DNA of 64,000 bases from Ammoniphilus resinae (GCF_017873965.1 NZ_JAGGKT010000002.1:286312-350311); one strand, 5' to 3'. Positions 1 to 7,216 are shown, numbered from the stretch's first letter. The notes: a model not told the origin generated them from the letters alone. Numbers and translations: made by a program.

Positions 1-31
1 ATCACTCCTTTAAGTGAAGTTCTATTGCGGT

Positions 32-71
32 AAAAAGGGCAACTGGGATTAAAGATCCAATTGCCCTTTTT
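32..71 (-). terminator. Rho-independent terminator of the Met/His-rich peptide gene
   Basis: The arms AAAAAGGGCAA and TTGCCCTTTTT pair perfectly, with further GGAT/ATCC pairing inside the loop. A T-run follows on the minus strand just past the stop codon of the 78-344 gene. Positions 1-31 show no feature. Confidence 0.85.
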
Positions 72-77
72 ATTTTA

Positions 78-344
78 CTATAGGTCTTTCATCTTGTTCC
101 ATTGAACACCATTTCCCATCATCCCTGCGGGGCCGCCATTCGAATGACAGTAGTTATACATTTCTTTATAAGATTCTTCAGACATTCCCGGATGCATTTG
201 TTTCATAAATGGAAGCATCTCTTCAAAAAAGTTTTGGTCTGGAACATTCGGAGTTACATTCTCTGCCGCCCAAGCTGCTCCAATGCCACCCATTAACAGT
301 AATGAAGCTACAATCCCACCGAACAAAAACTTTTTCATTTTCAT
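78..344 (-). CDS. Small secreted Met/His-containing protein, metal-region
   Basis: This is an 88-residue exported protein with a clear signal peptide: Lys-rich start, hydrophobic core to about residue 24, and an AWA-A cleavage site near residue 26. The mature part has a short conserved-looking block, MLPFMKQMHPGMSEESYKEM, followed by YNYCHSNGG and a Met-rich tail. These Met, His and Cys residues could hold soft metals, which is inference. A GAGGG ribosome site precedes the ATG. Upstream at 393-424 is one of the six shared direct-repeat operators, which places it in the same regulon as the copper lipoprotein cueP. I do not recognise a characterised homologue. It could be a periplasm-side copper chaperone or sensor. 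Confidence 0.75.
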   Translation of the reverse strand: MKMKKFLFGGIVASLLLMGGIGAAWAAENVTPNVPDQNFFEEMLPFMKQMHPGMSEESYKEMYNYCHSNGGPAGMMGNGVQWNKMKDL

Positions 345-392
345 TCCCTCCCCACAAAGTATCTTTGCTTACAACTTCATATTAAAATAAAA

Positions 393-424
393 ATGTGGAG
401 AATGTGTGCAGAAGATATGAACAA
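393..424 (-). promoter_or_regulatory. Direct-repeat operator, site A
   Basis: Read on the minus strand, three 11-mers follow one another: TTGTTCATATC, TTCTGCACACA and TTCTCCACATT. One-turn periodicity is typical of OmpR/PhoB-type response regulator sites. The same block occurs upstream of five other loci in this window (3669, 5470, 5557, 8967 and 9837). Confidence 0.6.
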
Positions 425-443
425 ATTGTGTTTCTCTGTACCT

Positions 444-638
444 TTATCTAGGATGACTGATCACTAAATAATCTCCATTCTTCATTTTTACAACATCTGC
501 TTTCAAAGCTTTAGCGATATCTTGAGTCATCTGCTTCTGATCTTCTTCATTAGCAGCCAAGAGAAGTAAAGGATTCCCACCTAACACCTTTTCTTTTTGC
601 AAGGTCACAAAGGCAATGATTTCGATATTTTTACTCAT
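444..638 (-). CDS. Small partner (capping) subunit of the YIEGIA protein
   Basis: This 64-residue soluble protein starts at the ATG giving MSKNIEIIAF, because AAAGGAGG lies five bases upstream. A longer reading from 665 would put the ribosome site inside the gene. It lies 30 bp downstream of the YIEGIA membrane protein on the same strand, the usual arrangement for the small subunit annotated as the capping partner of YIEGIA. The sequence is alpha/beta with a hydrophobic strand (NPLLLLAANEEDQ) and a conserved-looking end (GDYLVISHPR). The function is unknown; spore formers carry the pair. A decayed copy of this gene's 3' end lies at 7302-7356. Confidence 0.75.
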   Translation of the reverse strand: MSKNIEIIAFVTLQKEKVLGGNPLLLLAANEEDQKQMTQDIAKALKADVVKMKNGDYLVISHPR

Positions 639-668
639 AGCTCCTCCTTTTGAGGGATCCTGCATTTT

Positions 669-1580
669 TTATTCCTTTCCGACGAGATTCGTCTGCATGA
701 CCGAATGGCTCTTTTTGACACTTTCAAGTAAGGGTGTATTTTTCACCGATTCAATGAGTTTGTTGACGTCATGAATAATAGGGACAAATGTAATAATAAT
801 ACGCCCTTCTGCATACTCTTTCCGGGTGAAACTATATCTTTTAACTCCTAGAGCACGAGCAGCATCAAAAAGAATAGCTTGTCTTTGTCCAAAGTTATCC
901 AACGCAATACTAAAATGTCTTTCACGAGGGTAAATGACTACAGCTATTCCTTCCTTCTGAAATAGGTTTTGTCCATTTTCAGTTCCCAAAAGATTGGTAA
1001 CATAGAGATCATCTACAAATAGTTCTGAATCCCTCACTTCAATTTTCCCTTCACGAACATCTGCAATATCTCCAATGGATTTCCCTTTCGAGTACCGTTT
1101 AATTAAATAAAATACAATAAAACCTACAATGGCCCCAATCAAAATTTCTAGCGTAACCATTTTGGTTTTCACCAACAACATCGTAATGGCGGTCATGAAA
1201 GAGACAATAAGGGAAATATAATTCCTTGCTTCAAACGTTTTGGCTATTCCGTCGATATAGGCATCCCCTCTTTTTGTGAACTCTGTGTTTTCCAGATCTT
1301 TTAAACTGTCTCGCTCTGCCTTTCGAACATCACGAAACTGTTGTATTGCCACAGTTAAGAAGGTGATTGCTGTAAAATTCTTCGTTAAAAGCGCAGGTAA
1401 CGCAACGGCCCCCACCGCTGCGGCAATAAAACCAACAAAAAGATTAATCAGGTAACCATTTGGATAGGAAGGATACTGACGTAAATCTGCCTTTAATGAA
1501 AATAATCTAGCTAACGTTCCTACAATGGTCGCGGTAACGATTACAATTATGTATTCTTTCGAGAGCATTCCATCACCCAT
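669..1580 (-). CDS. YIEGIA family membrane protein
   Basis: This 303-residue integral membrane protein carries a YIDGIAKTFEARNY block near residues 108-121 that matches the family's name motif. Hydrophobic segments lie near residues 11-27, 43-65 and 120-165, followed by a cytoplasmic domain rich in beta structure (EVRDSELFVDDLYV onward). The start is set at MGDGMLSKEY because GAGGTG sits six bases before that ATG. A longer reading to 1607 has no ribosome site. It is the first gene of a two-gene unit with its small partner at 444-638. The family is common in Bacillales and is thought to be sporulation-linked, but its biochemical role is not established. Confidence 0.8.
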   Translation of the reverse strand: MGDGMLSKEYIIVIVTATIVGTLARLFSLKADLRQYPSYPNGYLINLFVGFIAAAVGAVALPALLTKNFTAITFLTVAIQQFRDVRKAERDSLKDLENTEFTKRGDAYIDGIAKTFEARNYISLIVSFMTAITMLLVKTKMVTLEILIGAIVGFIVFYLIKRYSKGKSIGDIADVREGKIEVRDSELFVDDLYVTNLLGTENGQNLFQKEGIAVVIYPRERHFSIALDNFGQRQAILFDAARALGVKRYSFTRKEYAEGRIIITFVPIIHDVNKLIESVKNTPLLESVKKSHSVMQTNLVGKE

Positions 1581-1632
1581 TGAATTCACCTCACAAGTCT
1601 CTGACATCCATTTTATTCCACATTGGAATGAG

Positions 1633-1850
1633 TTATATACCTATTAAGAGCAATGATAATTTTTTCTGTGGTGATTGGTACGCGGCCCCGTTCTTGGTCA
1701 TCACTTGGTACACTTCGATTTGAAGTGCATCTTGTTGGGTTCAGGAAGTGTCTTCCATGCGAGAAGATGTTAAATCATATACAGGCGATGCTTCAATTAA
1801 TGGAACCAAATCGACATCAATGAATCAGAAATTTCAACAGGTTGATTCAC
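1633..1850 (-). pseudogene. Decayed gene remnant, family not recognised
   Basis: On the minus strand, protein-like sequence survives in pieces. VNQPVEISDSL in one frame is followed by DVDLVPLIEASPVYDLTSSR in another. After a TGA at 1741-1743, the same frame continues with TQQDALQIEVYQVMTKNGAA to a stop at 1633. A frameshift plus in-frame stops in a 410-bp gap between genes suggests an old pseudogene. I do not recognise the family. Confidence 0.4.
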
Positions 1851-1906
1851 TAAACTTCACTCATCTTGGCATGCTTATTGTATTCCAATCTTTCAAATAG
1901 ACTTTC

Positions 1907-1948
1907 CAATGATTATCAATTGATTATCAATGGTTCTTACTATATTAT
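1907..1948 (+). promoter_or_regulatory. Metalloregulator-like operator and promoter of rpsN-rpmJ
   Basis: Two copies of TGATTATCA (1910-1918 and 1921-1929) sit 11 bp apart, and the second lies inside the perfect palindrome ATTGATTATCAAT. The repeat resembles Fur-family (Fur/Zur/PerR) half-sites. TTGATT at 1920-1925 and TATTAT at 1943-1948, 17 bp apart, make a plausible promoter whose -35 lies inside the operator. Repression by a metal-loaded regulator is inferred. Confidence 0.5.
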
Positions 1949-2019
1949 GAATAAGTAGATTTCCTATTAATTTCATCCTAAGGTTAATATAAATACACTC
2001 TCAAGGAGATGAGTTTGAA

Positions 2020-2205
2020 GTGGCTAAGACATCTCTTATTATTAAGTCAAAACGTGAACCAAAATTCCCAGTTAGAGCTTATACCCGTTGCGAACACTGC
2101 GGGCGTCCACATAGTGTTATTCAGAAATTCAAACTTTGTCGTATTTGCTTTAGAAATTTTGCGTATAAAGGTTGGATTCCAGGAGTTAAAAAAGCCAGTT
2201 GGTAA
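2020..2205 (+). CDS. rpsN: 30S ribosomal protein S14 type Z
   Basis: This is a 61-residue S14 of the short zinc-binding type. The zinc ribbon is CEHC near residues 24-27 and CRIC near residues 40-43, and the C-terminus [11 protein letters not shown] is typical. S14 joins the 30S head late in assembly. The start is GTG at 2020, with AAGGAGATG about eight bases upstream. The gene is followed by rpmJ and a terminator, so this is a two-gene unit outside the large ribosomal protein cluster, where S14 normally sits. That makes a second, differentially regulated copy likely, although only a genome search can show whether another exists. Confidence 0.93.
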   Translation: MAKTSLIIKSKREPKFPVRAYTRCEHCGRPHSVIQKFKLCRICFRNFAYKGWIPGVKKASW

Positions 2206-2227
2206 ATTATTTCTAGGGGGTAAAATC

Positions 2228-2341
2228 ATGAAGGTAAGACCGTCTGTTAAACCTATTTGTGAAAAATGTAAAACGATTAGAAGAAACCGAAATGTCATGA
2301 TTATTTGTGAAAACCCTAAACACAAGCAACGCCAAGGTTAA
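2228..2341 (+). CDS. rpmJ: 50S ribosomal protein L36
   Basis: This 37-residue L36 begins [14 protein letters not shown] and ends NPKHKQRQG. The zinc ligands C11, C14, C27 and the His near residue 33 are all present, so it is the metal-binding form. An AGGGGG ribosome site lies eight bases before the ATG. It is 22 bp downstream of rpsN and clearly co-transcribed. L36 usually sits between infA and rpsM; pairing with S14 behind a metal-type operator is unusual. Confidence 0.93.
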   Translation: MKVRPSVKPICEKCKTIRRNRNVMIICENPKHKQRQG

Positions 2342-2349
2342 CCATTAAA

Positions 2350-2389
2350 AAAGGACAATCCGATCGCTTAAGGGTTGTCCTTTTTTTTT
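2350..2389 (+). terminator. Terminator after rpmJ
   Basis: AGGACAA pairs with TTGTCCT, with a further CC/GG closure in the loop, and is followed by nine T residues. Confidence 0.85.
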
Positions 2390-2464
2390 CTAATTACTAT
2401 TCGAGGGGATTTTGTAAAGCTAATACTTTAACATAATTCAAGTTACCTCAGCGAAAAATAACTG

Positions 2465-2481
2465 GGTACCAACTAGGTACC
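2465..2481 (+). promoter_or_regulatory. Tandem GGTACC boxes upstream of the copper storage gene
   Basis: GGTACC occurs at 2465-2470 and again at 2476-2481, exactly 11 bp apart and 25 bp before the start codon. Two palindromes on one DNA face suggest an operator for a copper-responsive regulator. The regulator is not in the window and the assignment is tentative. Confidence 0.35.
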
Positions 2482-2505
2482 AAACATTATATACGGAGGT
2501 TAACC

Positions 2506-2868
2506 ATGCCAGTTTTAACAAACACAAAAACCCCTACCGAATTTGCTAACTGTATTGAGGCTTGTATTAGATGTGCTCAGGCATGCGAAGAATGTTTCAA
2601 CGCTTGTTTAAACGAAACTGATGTACAAGCAAGAACTAGTATGCTAAAAATGCTAAATGATTGTGCTGATATCTGCTTCCAAGCAGTTTCTATGATGGCA
2701 CGAAATAGTACCTTTGCTAAACAGCACTGTGAACTTTGTGCTGCTATTTGTGAGGCATGCGCTGTTGATTGTGAAAAGTTCAAAGATGCACACTGCCAAG
2801 AATGTGCACGTTTTTGTCGTGAATGCGCAGAAGCATGCCGTAAGATGGCTGGTTTAGTAGCAGTTTAA
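2506..2868 (+). CDS. Four-helix-bundle copper storage protein (Csp family)
   Basis: This 120-residue protein has 17 or more Cys residues spaced as CxxxC along amphipathic helices (for example CIEACIRCAQACEECFNAC near residues 17-35 and CARFCRECAEAC near residues 101-112). This is the pattern of the Csp/DUF326 family, whose cores hold many Cu(I) ions. It has no signal peptide, so it should be the cytosolic (Csp3-like) type that buffers copper inside the cell. A GGAGG site lies seven bases before the ATG. It stands alone between two terminators but close to other copper-type genes. Confidence in the family is high; the copper role is from family knowledge. Confidence 0.9.
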   Translation: MPVLTNTKTPTEFANCIEACIRCAQACEECFNACLNETDVQARTSMLKMLNDCADICFQAVSMMARNSTFAKQHCELCAAICEACAVDCEKFKDAHCQECARFCRECAEACRKMAGLVAV

Positions 2869-2890
2869 TTAACCCTTATAAACATAAGGA

Positions 2891-2920
2891 AATCCCCCTA
2901 ATAATTAATTAAGGGGGGTT
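2891..2920 (+). terminator. Probable terminator after csp
   Basis: CCCCCT pairs with AGGGGG across an AT-rich loop. The following T-run is weak. Confidence 0.45.
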
Positions 2921-2925
2921 CTAAA

Positions 2926-3178
2926 ATCCCTTTTAGCAGTCTTCCTTCCCTCCATATTTTTTACCAATTCCTTTTCTGCTTTAAAATACTTCTTCTATCT
3001 CTTCATCAGCAAATCGTTCCTTTAGTACCATCAGTGGATGATTGAAAACTTTGCTCTTTTTATAAGTTGAAGATATGACGAGCTTTCTTTCCTATCCTTA
3101 TGGTAATAAATATTTGTGTAGAAAGTTTTTTGGTGTTAAAAGATTTTATTGAACTTCATTTTGCCTATAGATCACCAT
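2926..3178. other. Gap with a possible gene remnant
   Basis: No intact gene is visible. On the minus strand, 2981-3079 reads without stops and has coding flavour (KVFNHPLMVLKERFADEEIE), but it has no ribosome site and an in-frame stop lies shortly upstream. It may be the tail of a lost gene. Confidence 0.3.
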
Positions 3179-3358
3179 CTATATAACTTCAACTAGGTCA
3201 CCCATCTCATTATAAACATAAATATAGTTATTACCATCAAACTCCGTATCGCAATTTACACAGTACCAATGTTTAATAGCAGGAATATAATTAGTTTTTA
3301 GACGGAACCTGCAAGCAGGACAATGTTTATATTCAGCAAACCTTTTCATCTTTGACAT
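3179..3358 (-). CDS. Small zinc-ribbon protein
   Basis: This 59-residue protein has two CxxC knuckles, CPAC near residue 14 and CVNC near residue 34, with a Trp-Tyr pair just before the second. That predicts a zinc ribbon. The C-terminal part (NNYIYVYNEMGDLVEVI) looks like a small beta hairpin. The start is the ATG giving MSKMKRF, because AAGGAGG lies eight bases upstream. It is monocistronic in a gap-rich region. The function is unknown; small zinc ribbons of this size often bind nucleic acid or a partner enzyme, but nothing here decides it. Confidence 0.7.
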   Translation of the reverse strand: MSKMKRFAEYKHCPACRFRLKTNYIPAIKHWYCVNCDTEFDGNNYIYVYNEMGDLVEVI

Positions 3359-3508
3359 CACCAATTCCTCCTTGTCATAGTCTTTAATCTTCCTTTTTCA
3401 CACATTTATTGTAAATAAGATATATGAGGAGAAAATGAAAAAATAGTGACAGAATTGTGACTATGACAGTTAGCAAGAACAGAAAAGTAATTGAAAGCTC
3501 ACCTAGCC

Positions 3509-3653
3509 TTATATGCTCCAATATGTATAGCTATCGCTGATCCCCCACAATATTAGAAAAATGCCAACTCCCTGTTGGATTCGTTTCCCCCATTTTTTCG
3601 CAGTCTTGATCGAAACTCGATCCAATCCAAAGCCAACATATAGCTTGATACAT
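3509..3653 (-). pseudogene. Remnant of an operator-controlled membrane protein gene
   Basis: A good ribosome site (AGGAGG at 3661-3666) precedes an ATG at 3653, but its frame gives only 40 codons without family character. One base out of phase, codons 3652-3509 read LYVGFGLDRVSIKTAKKWGK, then a hydrophobic segment GVGIFLILWGI and a natural stop. That looks like the C-terminal end of a membrane protein. The arrangement fits an internal deletion that joined a promoter and start to the tail of the gene out of frame. Alternatively either frame may be a real small peptide. Confidence 0.45.
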
Positions 3654-3668
3654 TGCAACACCTCCTAT

Positions 3669-3697
3669 AGAGAATGTGTGCAGAAAATATGAACAAA
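3669..3697 (-). promoter_or_regulatory. Direct-repeat operator, site B
   Basis: Minus strand 11-mers TTGTTCATATT, TTCTGCACACA and TTCTCTATAGG are nearly identical to site A. The site now serves only the remnant at 3509-3653. Its survival shows that the lost gene belonged to the same regulon. Confidence 0.55.
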
Positions 3698-3727
3698 CTG
3701 GGGATCCTGTAAAAATACAATTCTCTC

Positions 3728-5137
3728 TTAGACCCAGTTAATTAATGGAAGACGGACAAAAAAAGTCGTCCCTTTTCCTTCTATACTTTCTACCCAGATC
3801 TCTCCCTTATGCATCTCTACGATTTTTTTGCAAATCGCTAAACCAAGCCCGGTTCCACCGGTTTCTAGGGAACGTGATTTTTCCACTCGATACAGTCTTT
3901 CCATGATGAAGGGCAGTTCATCTTTAGGAATGCCCGGTCCCGAGTCCCGAATTTGTACTGTAATATGGTCTACGTCTCCCCCATATCTTACCTCGATGAT
4001 TCCGTTTCGTGGCGTGTATCTTCTGGCATTCTCCAAAATATTGATAAACAATTGTTCTAATCGCTGTGGGTCCCCTTCGACAATGGGTTTCGTTTTGGGC
4101 GACTGATATTCAAGTGCAATTCCCTTTTCATCCATGGAGGATTCAACAAAGGTGAGGACATTCGTTATTACCTCTTCAAGGGATAATCGTTCTTTTCGAA
4201 ACGAAAAATCCCCCTGTTCCATTCGGGCTAGTTCAAACAAGTCCTGAACGAGTCGCTGTAGCCGTTTGCTCTGTTCATGAATAATCCCGATATATTCTTT
4301 TTGCTCTTCCTTGGAAAGTTGGGTTTGTAGGACAATTTCAGAATACCCCTTAAGATAGGTAAGCGGTGTTCTTAATTCGTGCCCAATATCTGCCAGAAAC
4401 TCATTTCTCTGCTTCTGATAAAACTGAATTTCCTTTGACATGTGATTGATGGAAGCTGCTAATTGAGACACTTCATCTTCACCCGTAACAAGGATCCTCG
4501 ATTGGTACCTTCCTTTTGCAATTTCTCCTGTTACCTTTTTCATTTCTAAAAGGGGGCGAACCACCATTCGAGAAAGAATAAATAGAATCCCCGTTACGAT
4601 AATGACCGTAATCCCCCCAATCCCCAATAGCATGCCTTGTAAAATACCAATTGCCTCTCGAATGGGGGCTGTAGGACTAAATAAGACCACCGTTCCAATC
4701 TCCTTACCATCACCTAATATAGCTGATCGTGATACCAAAAAGGGCTTTGTCCTCCAATCTTGTTCTAGAGCATATTCCTCTTGTAGATTTCTTTGAGCCG
4801 CTTCTTTTAGATATGGACGGTGTAGTGGAGTAATGGTATCTGAACTTCCTAATACTTCTCCCTTCTCATCCAGGATCACAACCATAAACAAAGATCCTTG
4901 TTCCATGCGAACAACATGGTCAATGGTTAAGCGATCAAAGTGATCGCTAAGTACGGCTGCATGGCTATGTGCCCGTTGCACGAGCTCTTCTGTCGTATGT
5001 GATAGATAAAAAGTAAGAAAGAGGGAGTATAGGATGTTCCCCAACGCTAACATGACCAACAGAAAGACGGATAAGAGCAGTAGACCTAACTTTACAGCAA
5101 CGTGAGTACGGATAAATTGAAATAATTTCATTATCAT
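3728..5137 (-). CDS. Two-component sensor histidine kinase (orphan)
   Basis: This 469-residue membrane kinase has a transmembrane segment at residues 15-40, an extracytoplasmic sensor of about 120 residues, and a second transmembrane segment at 166-188. HAMP follows, then HisKA with the phospho-acceptor in ADIGHELRTPLTYLKG (His253), and HATPase_c with the N box (FINILENARRY), DSGPGIP and TGGTGLGLAIC. It autophosphorylates and passes phosphate to a response regulator. It follows the SHOCT gene by six bases, with site C upstream of both. No response regulator gene is adjacent, which is unusual for this type. The shared operators in this region suggest the missing partner regulates them, possibly in response to copper or envelope stress. 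Confidence 0.9.
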   Translation of the reverse strand: MIMKLFQFIRTHVAVKLGLLLLSVFLLVMLALGNILYSLFLTFYLSHTTEELVQRAHSHAAVLSDHFDRLTIDHVVRMEQGSLFMVVILDEKGEVLGSSDTITPLHRPYLKEAAQRNLQEEYALEQDWRTKPFLVSRSAILGDGKEIGTVVLFSPTAPIREAIGILQGMLLGIGGITVIIVTGILFILSRMVVRPLLEMKKVTGEIAKGRYQSRILVTGEDEVSQLAASINHMSKEIQFYQKQRNEFLADIGHELRTPLTYLKGYSEIVLQTQLSKEEQKEYIGIIHEQSKRLQRLVQDLFELARMEQGDFSFRKERLSLEEVITNVLTFVESSMDEKGIALEYQSPKTKPIVEGDPQRLEQLFINILENARRYTPRNGIIEVRYGGDVDHITVQIRDSGPGIPKDELPFIMERLYRVEKSRSLETGGTGLGLAICKKIVEMHKGEIWVESIEGKGTTFFVRLPLINWV

Positions 5138-5143
5138 TAGAAC

Positions 5144-5371
5144 TTACCCTTTCATTAAGCGATCGAGCATTCGTTCAAATTCCTCGTCATTCAATTCCCC
5201 TTTGGCGTAACGTTCACGGAGAATACGGATCGCCTCATCTTCCTGTGATTGCTTAGGAGGCTTGTCTGAATTTATCCACCTGATCATCATATAGATTCCT
5301 AAAAGCAGTAATCCCCATTGCAAAAACATCCAAAGGAACATTGGAATCCCAGTAAAGCCCATATGCATCAT
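5144..5371 (-). CDS. SHOCT-domain small membrane protein
   Basis: This 75-residue protein has a Met-rich N-terminus, one transmembrane helix near residues 11-31 (MFLWMFLQWGLLLLGIYMMI), and a C-terminal SHOCT motif (AIRILRERYAKGELNDEEFE, residues 46-65). SHOCT is a short oligomerisation module common at protein C-termini. The gene is translationally close to the kinase downstream, with stop and start separated by six bases, so the two products are probably made together. It may modulate the kinase. Operator site C lies about 100 bp upstream. Confidence 0.8.
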   Translation of the reverse strand: MMHMGFTGIPMFLWMFLQWGLLLLGIYMMIRWINSDKPPKQSQEDEAIRILRERYAKGELNDEEFERMLDRLMKG

Positions 5372-5469
5372 AAATAATCCTCCTCGTAAGTTCCCTTACA
5401 TGAATTTTATTTGTCTGTGCTCAGTCCTCGTTTTTATCCATTCTATCACTCCTTTATCTTACAAAAAAA

Positions 5470-5499
5470 ATGTGGAGAAATTATGTTGATATGAACAAA
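5470..5499 (-). promoter_or_regulatory. Direct-repeat operator, site C (SHOCT-kinase)
   Basis: The minus strand reads TTTGTTCATATC, then CATAATTTCTCCACAT, matching the TCCATAATTTCTTCACA core of sites D and F. It suggests autoregulation of the kinase operon. Confidence 0.55.
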
Positions 5500-5556
5500 T
5501 TTTAGGGAGTCGAAATGATATTATTACAAACAATTTTACTGAATATTATTTTTAAA

Positions 5557-5585
5557 TCTTTCTCCATAATTTCTTCACAAATTTG
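5557..5585 (+). promoter_or_regulatory. Direct-repeat operator, site D (CWB2 lipoprotein)
   Basis: On the plus strand TTTCTCCATAA is followed immediately by TTTCTTCACAA, an 11-bp direct repeat about 140 bp before the lipoprotein start. Its orientation is opposite to site C, so the two share the divergent gap 5372-5724. Confidence 0.6.
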
Positions 5586-5724
5586 TTTTATTATCTTTTC
5601 AAGGTTTTAAACATGAACACAGGGTTATCTTTCTACTCGGGATCCCACTTTTATTATTTTAAGTGCTAGAGTGAAATATTATAGGTAACCGTTCTCTTTC
5701 TAAAAATGTTCAATGGAGAGTGAA

Positions 5725-7017
5725 ATGATGCAAATGAAATCCTGGATTAAAGTTTTATCCGTTGGAGCTTTATCAGCAACATTAGTTGCCTGTACGAATT
5801 CCAACACTGCACCACCTGCGCCCCAACAACAGGCAACAGCAGCATTGTCTGAGGCAACAGATGTTAACGTGGTAACGAAAAATACGTCTAGGGTTCTAGG
5901 AACCAATGCTGAAGAAATCTCTATTTCGACATCTAATATAATTTGGCCAGCTACCACGGCGGGAACGAAACCAAATGTTGTTATTGTAGCTCCACAAGAC
6001 AACTGGCAAATCCAGTTGGTTTCTGTGGATTTGATTCATCATCCAAGTGATGGTCCTCTTCTCGTGACCAACCCATCTTCTATATCAGAAACGGTGATGA
6101 ATGAACTGAAACGTCTAAATCCAAAAGGAGCCCAAGACGGAACCCAAGTGATTGCGGTTGGAATGGATGTGGCAGCGATTAAACAACTTTCCGAAGCAAA
6201 GTTTAGTGTGAAGGAAATTAAAGGGGACAACCCGGATCAAATCGCTACTCAAATTGATGACTATTATGCTTCGGTTAGTGGAGCACTTCCCGAGTCAGTG
6301 ATCGTCTCAACGTCTGAACAAATCGAATTTGCAGCACCTGCCGGTAACTGGATTGCGCACATGCCTGAACCGCTTTTGTATGTAACGAAAGGTCAGATTC
6401 CAGCGGAAACTAATCAAGCTTTAACCAAACGAAATGGAAAAGCTAATATTTATTTACTTGGTCCTGAATCTGCCATAAGCAAGAATGTAGAAAACGATTT
6501 AGGCAAATACGGGAAAGTCACCCGGATTGCAGGCGATGATCCCTATACCAATGCTATTGCTTTTGCCAAATTCAAAGACCCGAATACAGGGTTTGGCTGG
6601 GGGATTACACAACCTGGACATGGTTTATTACTCACGAATAAGGATCAATTAAAAAATTCTATTCCCGCGGTAGCCTTTTCTCATCGTGGAAAACATGCAC
6701 CAATGCTCCTTTCGGACACAGACGCAGCTCCAAAACCACTATTGACTTATCTAAAGGAATTAAAGCCATTATTCCAGAAGGAACCAACGGATGGACCATA
6801 TAATCACCTATATATCGTAGGTGGAAACGATTCGATTTCTAATGACCAGCAAGGGAATTTAGATCATCTGATTGAAATTGAATCAGCTAGTGGTGAGGGT
6901 CATGGAGGGCACGGTGGACATAGTGGAGCTTCAACCGAGATGCCACCAAATCAACAAGTTCCAATGAATCATGGGAATATGGACCATGGTAGTACGATGG
7001 ATCAAAGTCAGCATTAA
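5725..7017 (+). CDS. Lipoprotein with cell-wall-binding repeat 2 domains and His/Met-rich tail
   Basis: This protein of about 430 residues has a lipoprotein signal ending in LVAC, so it is anchored on the outer face of the membrane. The body holds CWB2-type repeats (YLLGPESAISKNVENDLGKY, then GDDPYTNAIAFAKF), a fold known to bind anionic wall polymers. The last 45 residues are His, Gly and Met rich (GHGGHGGHSG, NHGNMDHGSTM), which looks like a soft-metal binding tail. GGAG at 5715-5718 supports a start at 5725 or 5728. Operator site D and the neighbouring copper-type genes suggest induction with the cueP regulon. Metal capture at the cell surface is inference. Confidence 0.8.
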   Translation: MMQMKSWIKVLSVGALSATLVACTNSNTAPPAPQQQATAALSEATDVNVVTKNTSRVLGTNAEEISISTSNIIWPATTAGTKPNVVIVAPQDNWQIQLVSVDLIHHPSDGPLLVTNPSSISETVMNELKRLNPKGAQDGTQVIAVGMDVAAIKQLSEAKFSVKEIKGDNPDQIATQIDDYYASVSGALPESVIVSTSEQIEFAAPAGNWIAHMPEPLLYVTKGQIPAETNQALTKRNGKANIYLLGPESAISKNVENDLGKYGKVTRIAGDDPYTNAIAFAKFKDPNTGFGWGITQPGHGLLLTNKDQLKNSIPAVAFSHRGKHAPMLLSDTDAAPKPLLTYLKELKPLFQKEPTDGPYNHLYIVGGNDSISNDQQGNLDHLIEIESASGEGHGGHGGHSGASTEMPPNQQVPMNHGNMDHGSTMDQSQH

Positions 7018-7018
7018 A

Positions 7019-7048
7019 TCGCTCCCTTTTTATAAGGGAGTTTTCTTA
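7019..7048 (+). terminator. Terminator after the CWB2 lipoprotein gene
   Basis: CTCCCTT pairs with AAGGGAG across a short AT loop and is followed by TTTTCTT. Confidence 0.75.
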
Positions 7049-7129
7049 TATATATAAATGGAAAGGTCCCCTTCTCTTGATTGATATTCTATGGTGAGCA
7101 AGCATATCTGAAGAAGGAGGTATTCGGAA

Positions 7130-7216
7130 ATGAAATCAGCCATGATCATGGGATTAATCGGTTTTACTGCATGTGGTATCGGAATGTTTTTGGTAGATTG
7201 TAGGCATGGTTATTAA
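7130..7216 (+). CDS. 28-residue hydrophobic peptide
   Basis: An AAGGAGG site seven bases before the ATG at 7130 drives a 28-codon frame. It encodes a single hydrophobic helix (IMGLIGFTACGIGMFLV) with a charged end containing Cys and His. It has no recognisable family and could be a small membrane peptide of the metal region. Support rests on the strong ribosome site and on the hydrophobic composition. Confidence 0.45.
   Translation: MKSAMIMGLIGFTACGIGMFLVDCRHGY

Noticed and set aside
1741-1743. A second Sec codon at the TGA in the 1633-1850 remnant
   Set aside because: The hairpin after it has an AAATC loop and different spacing, further TGAs occur upstream and a frameshift is needed. It reads better as decay.
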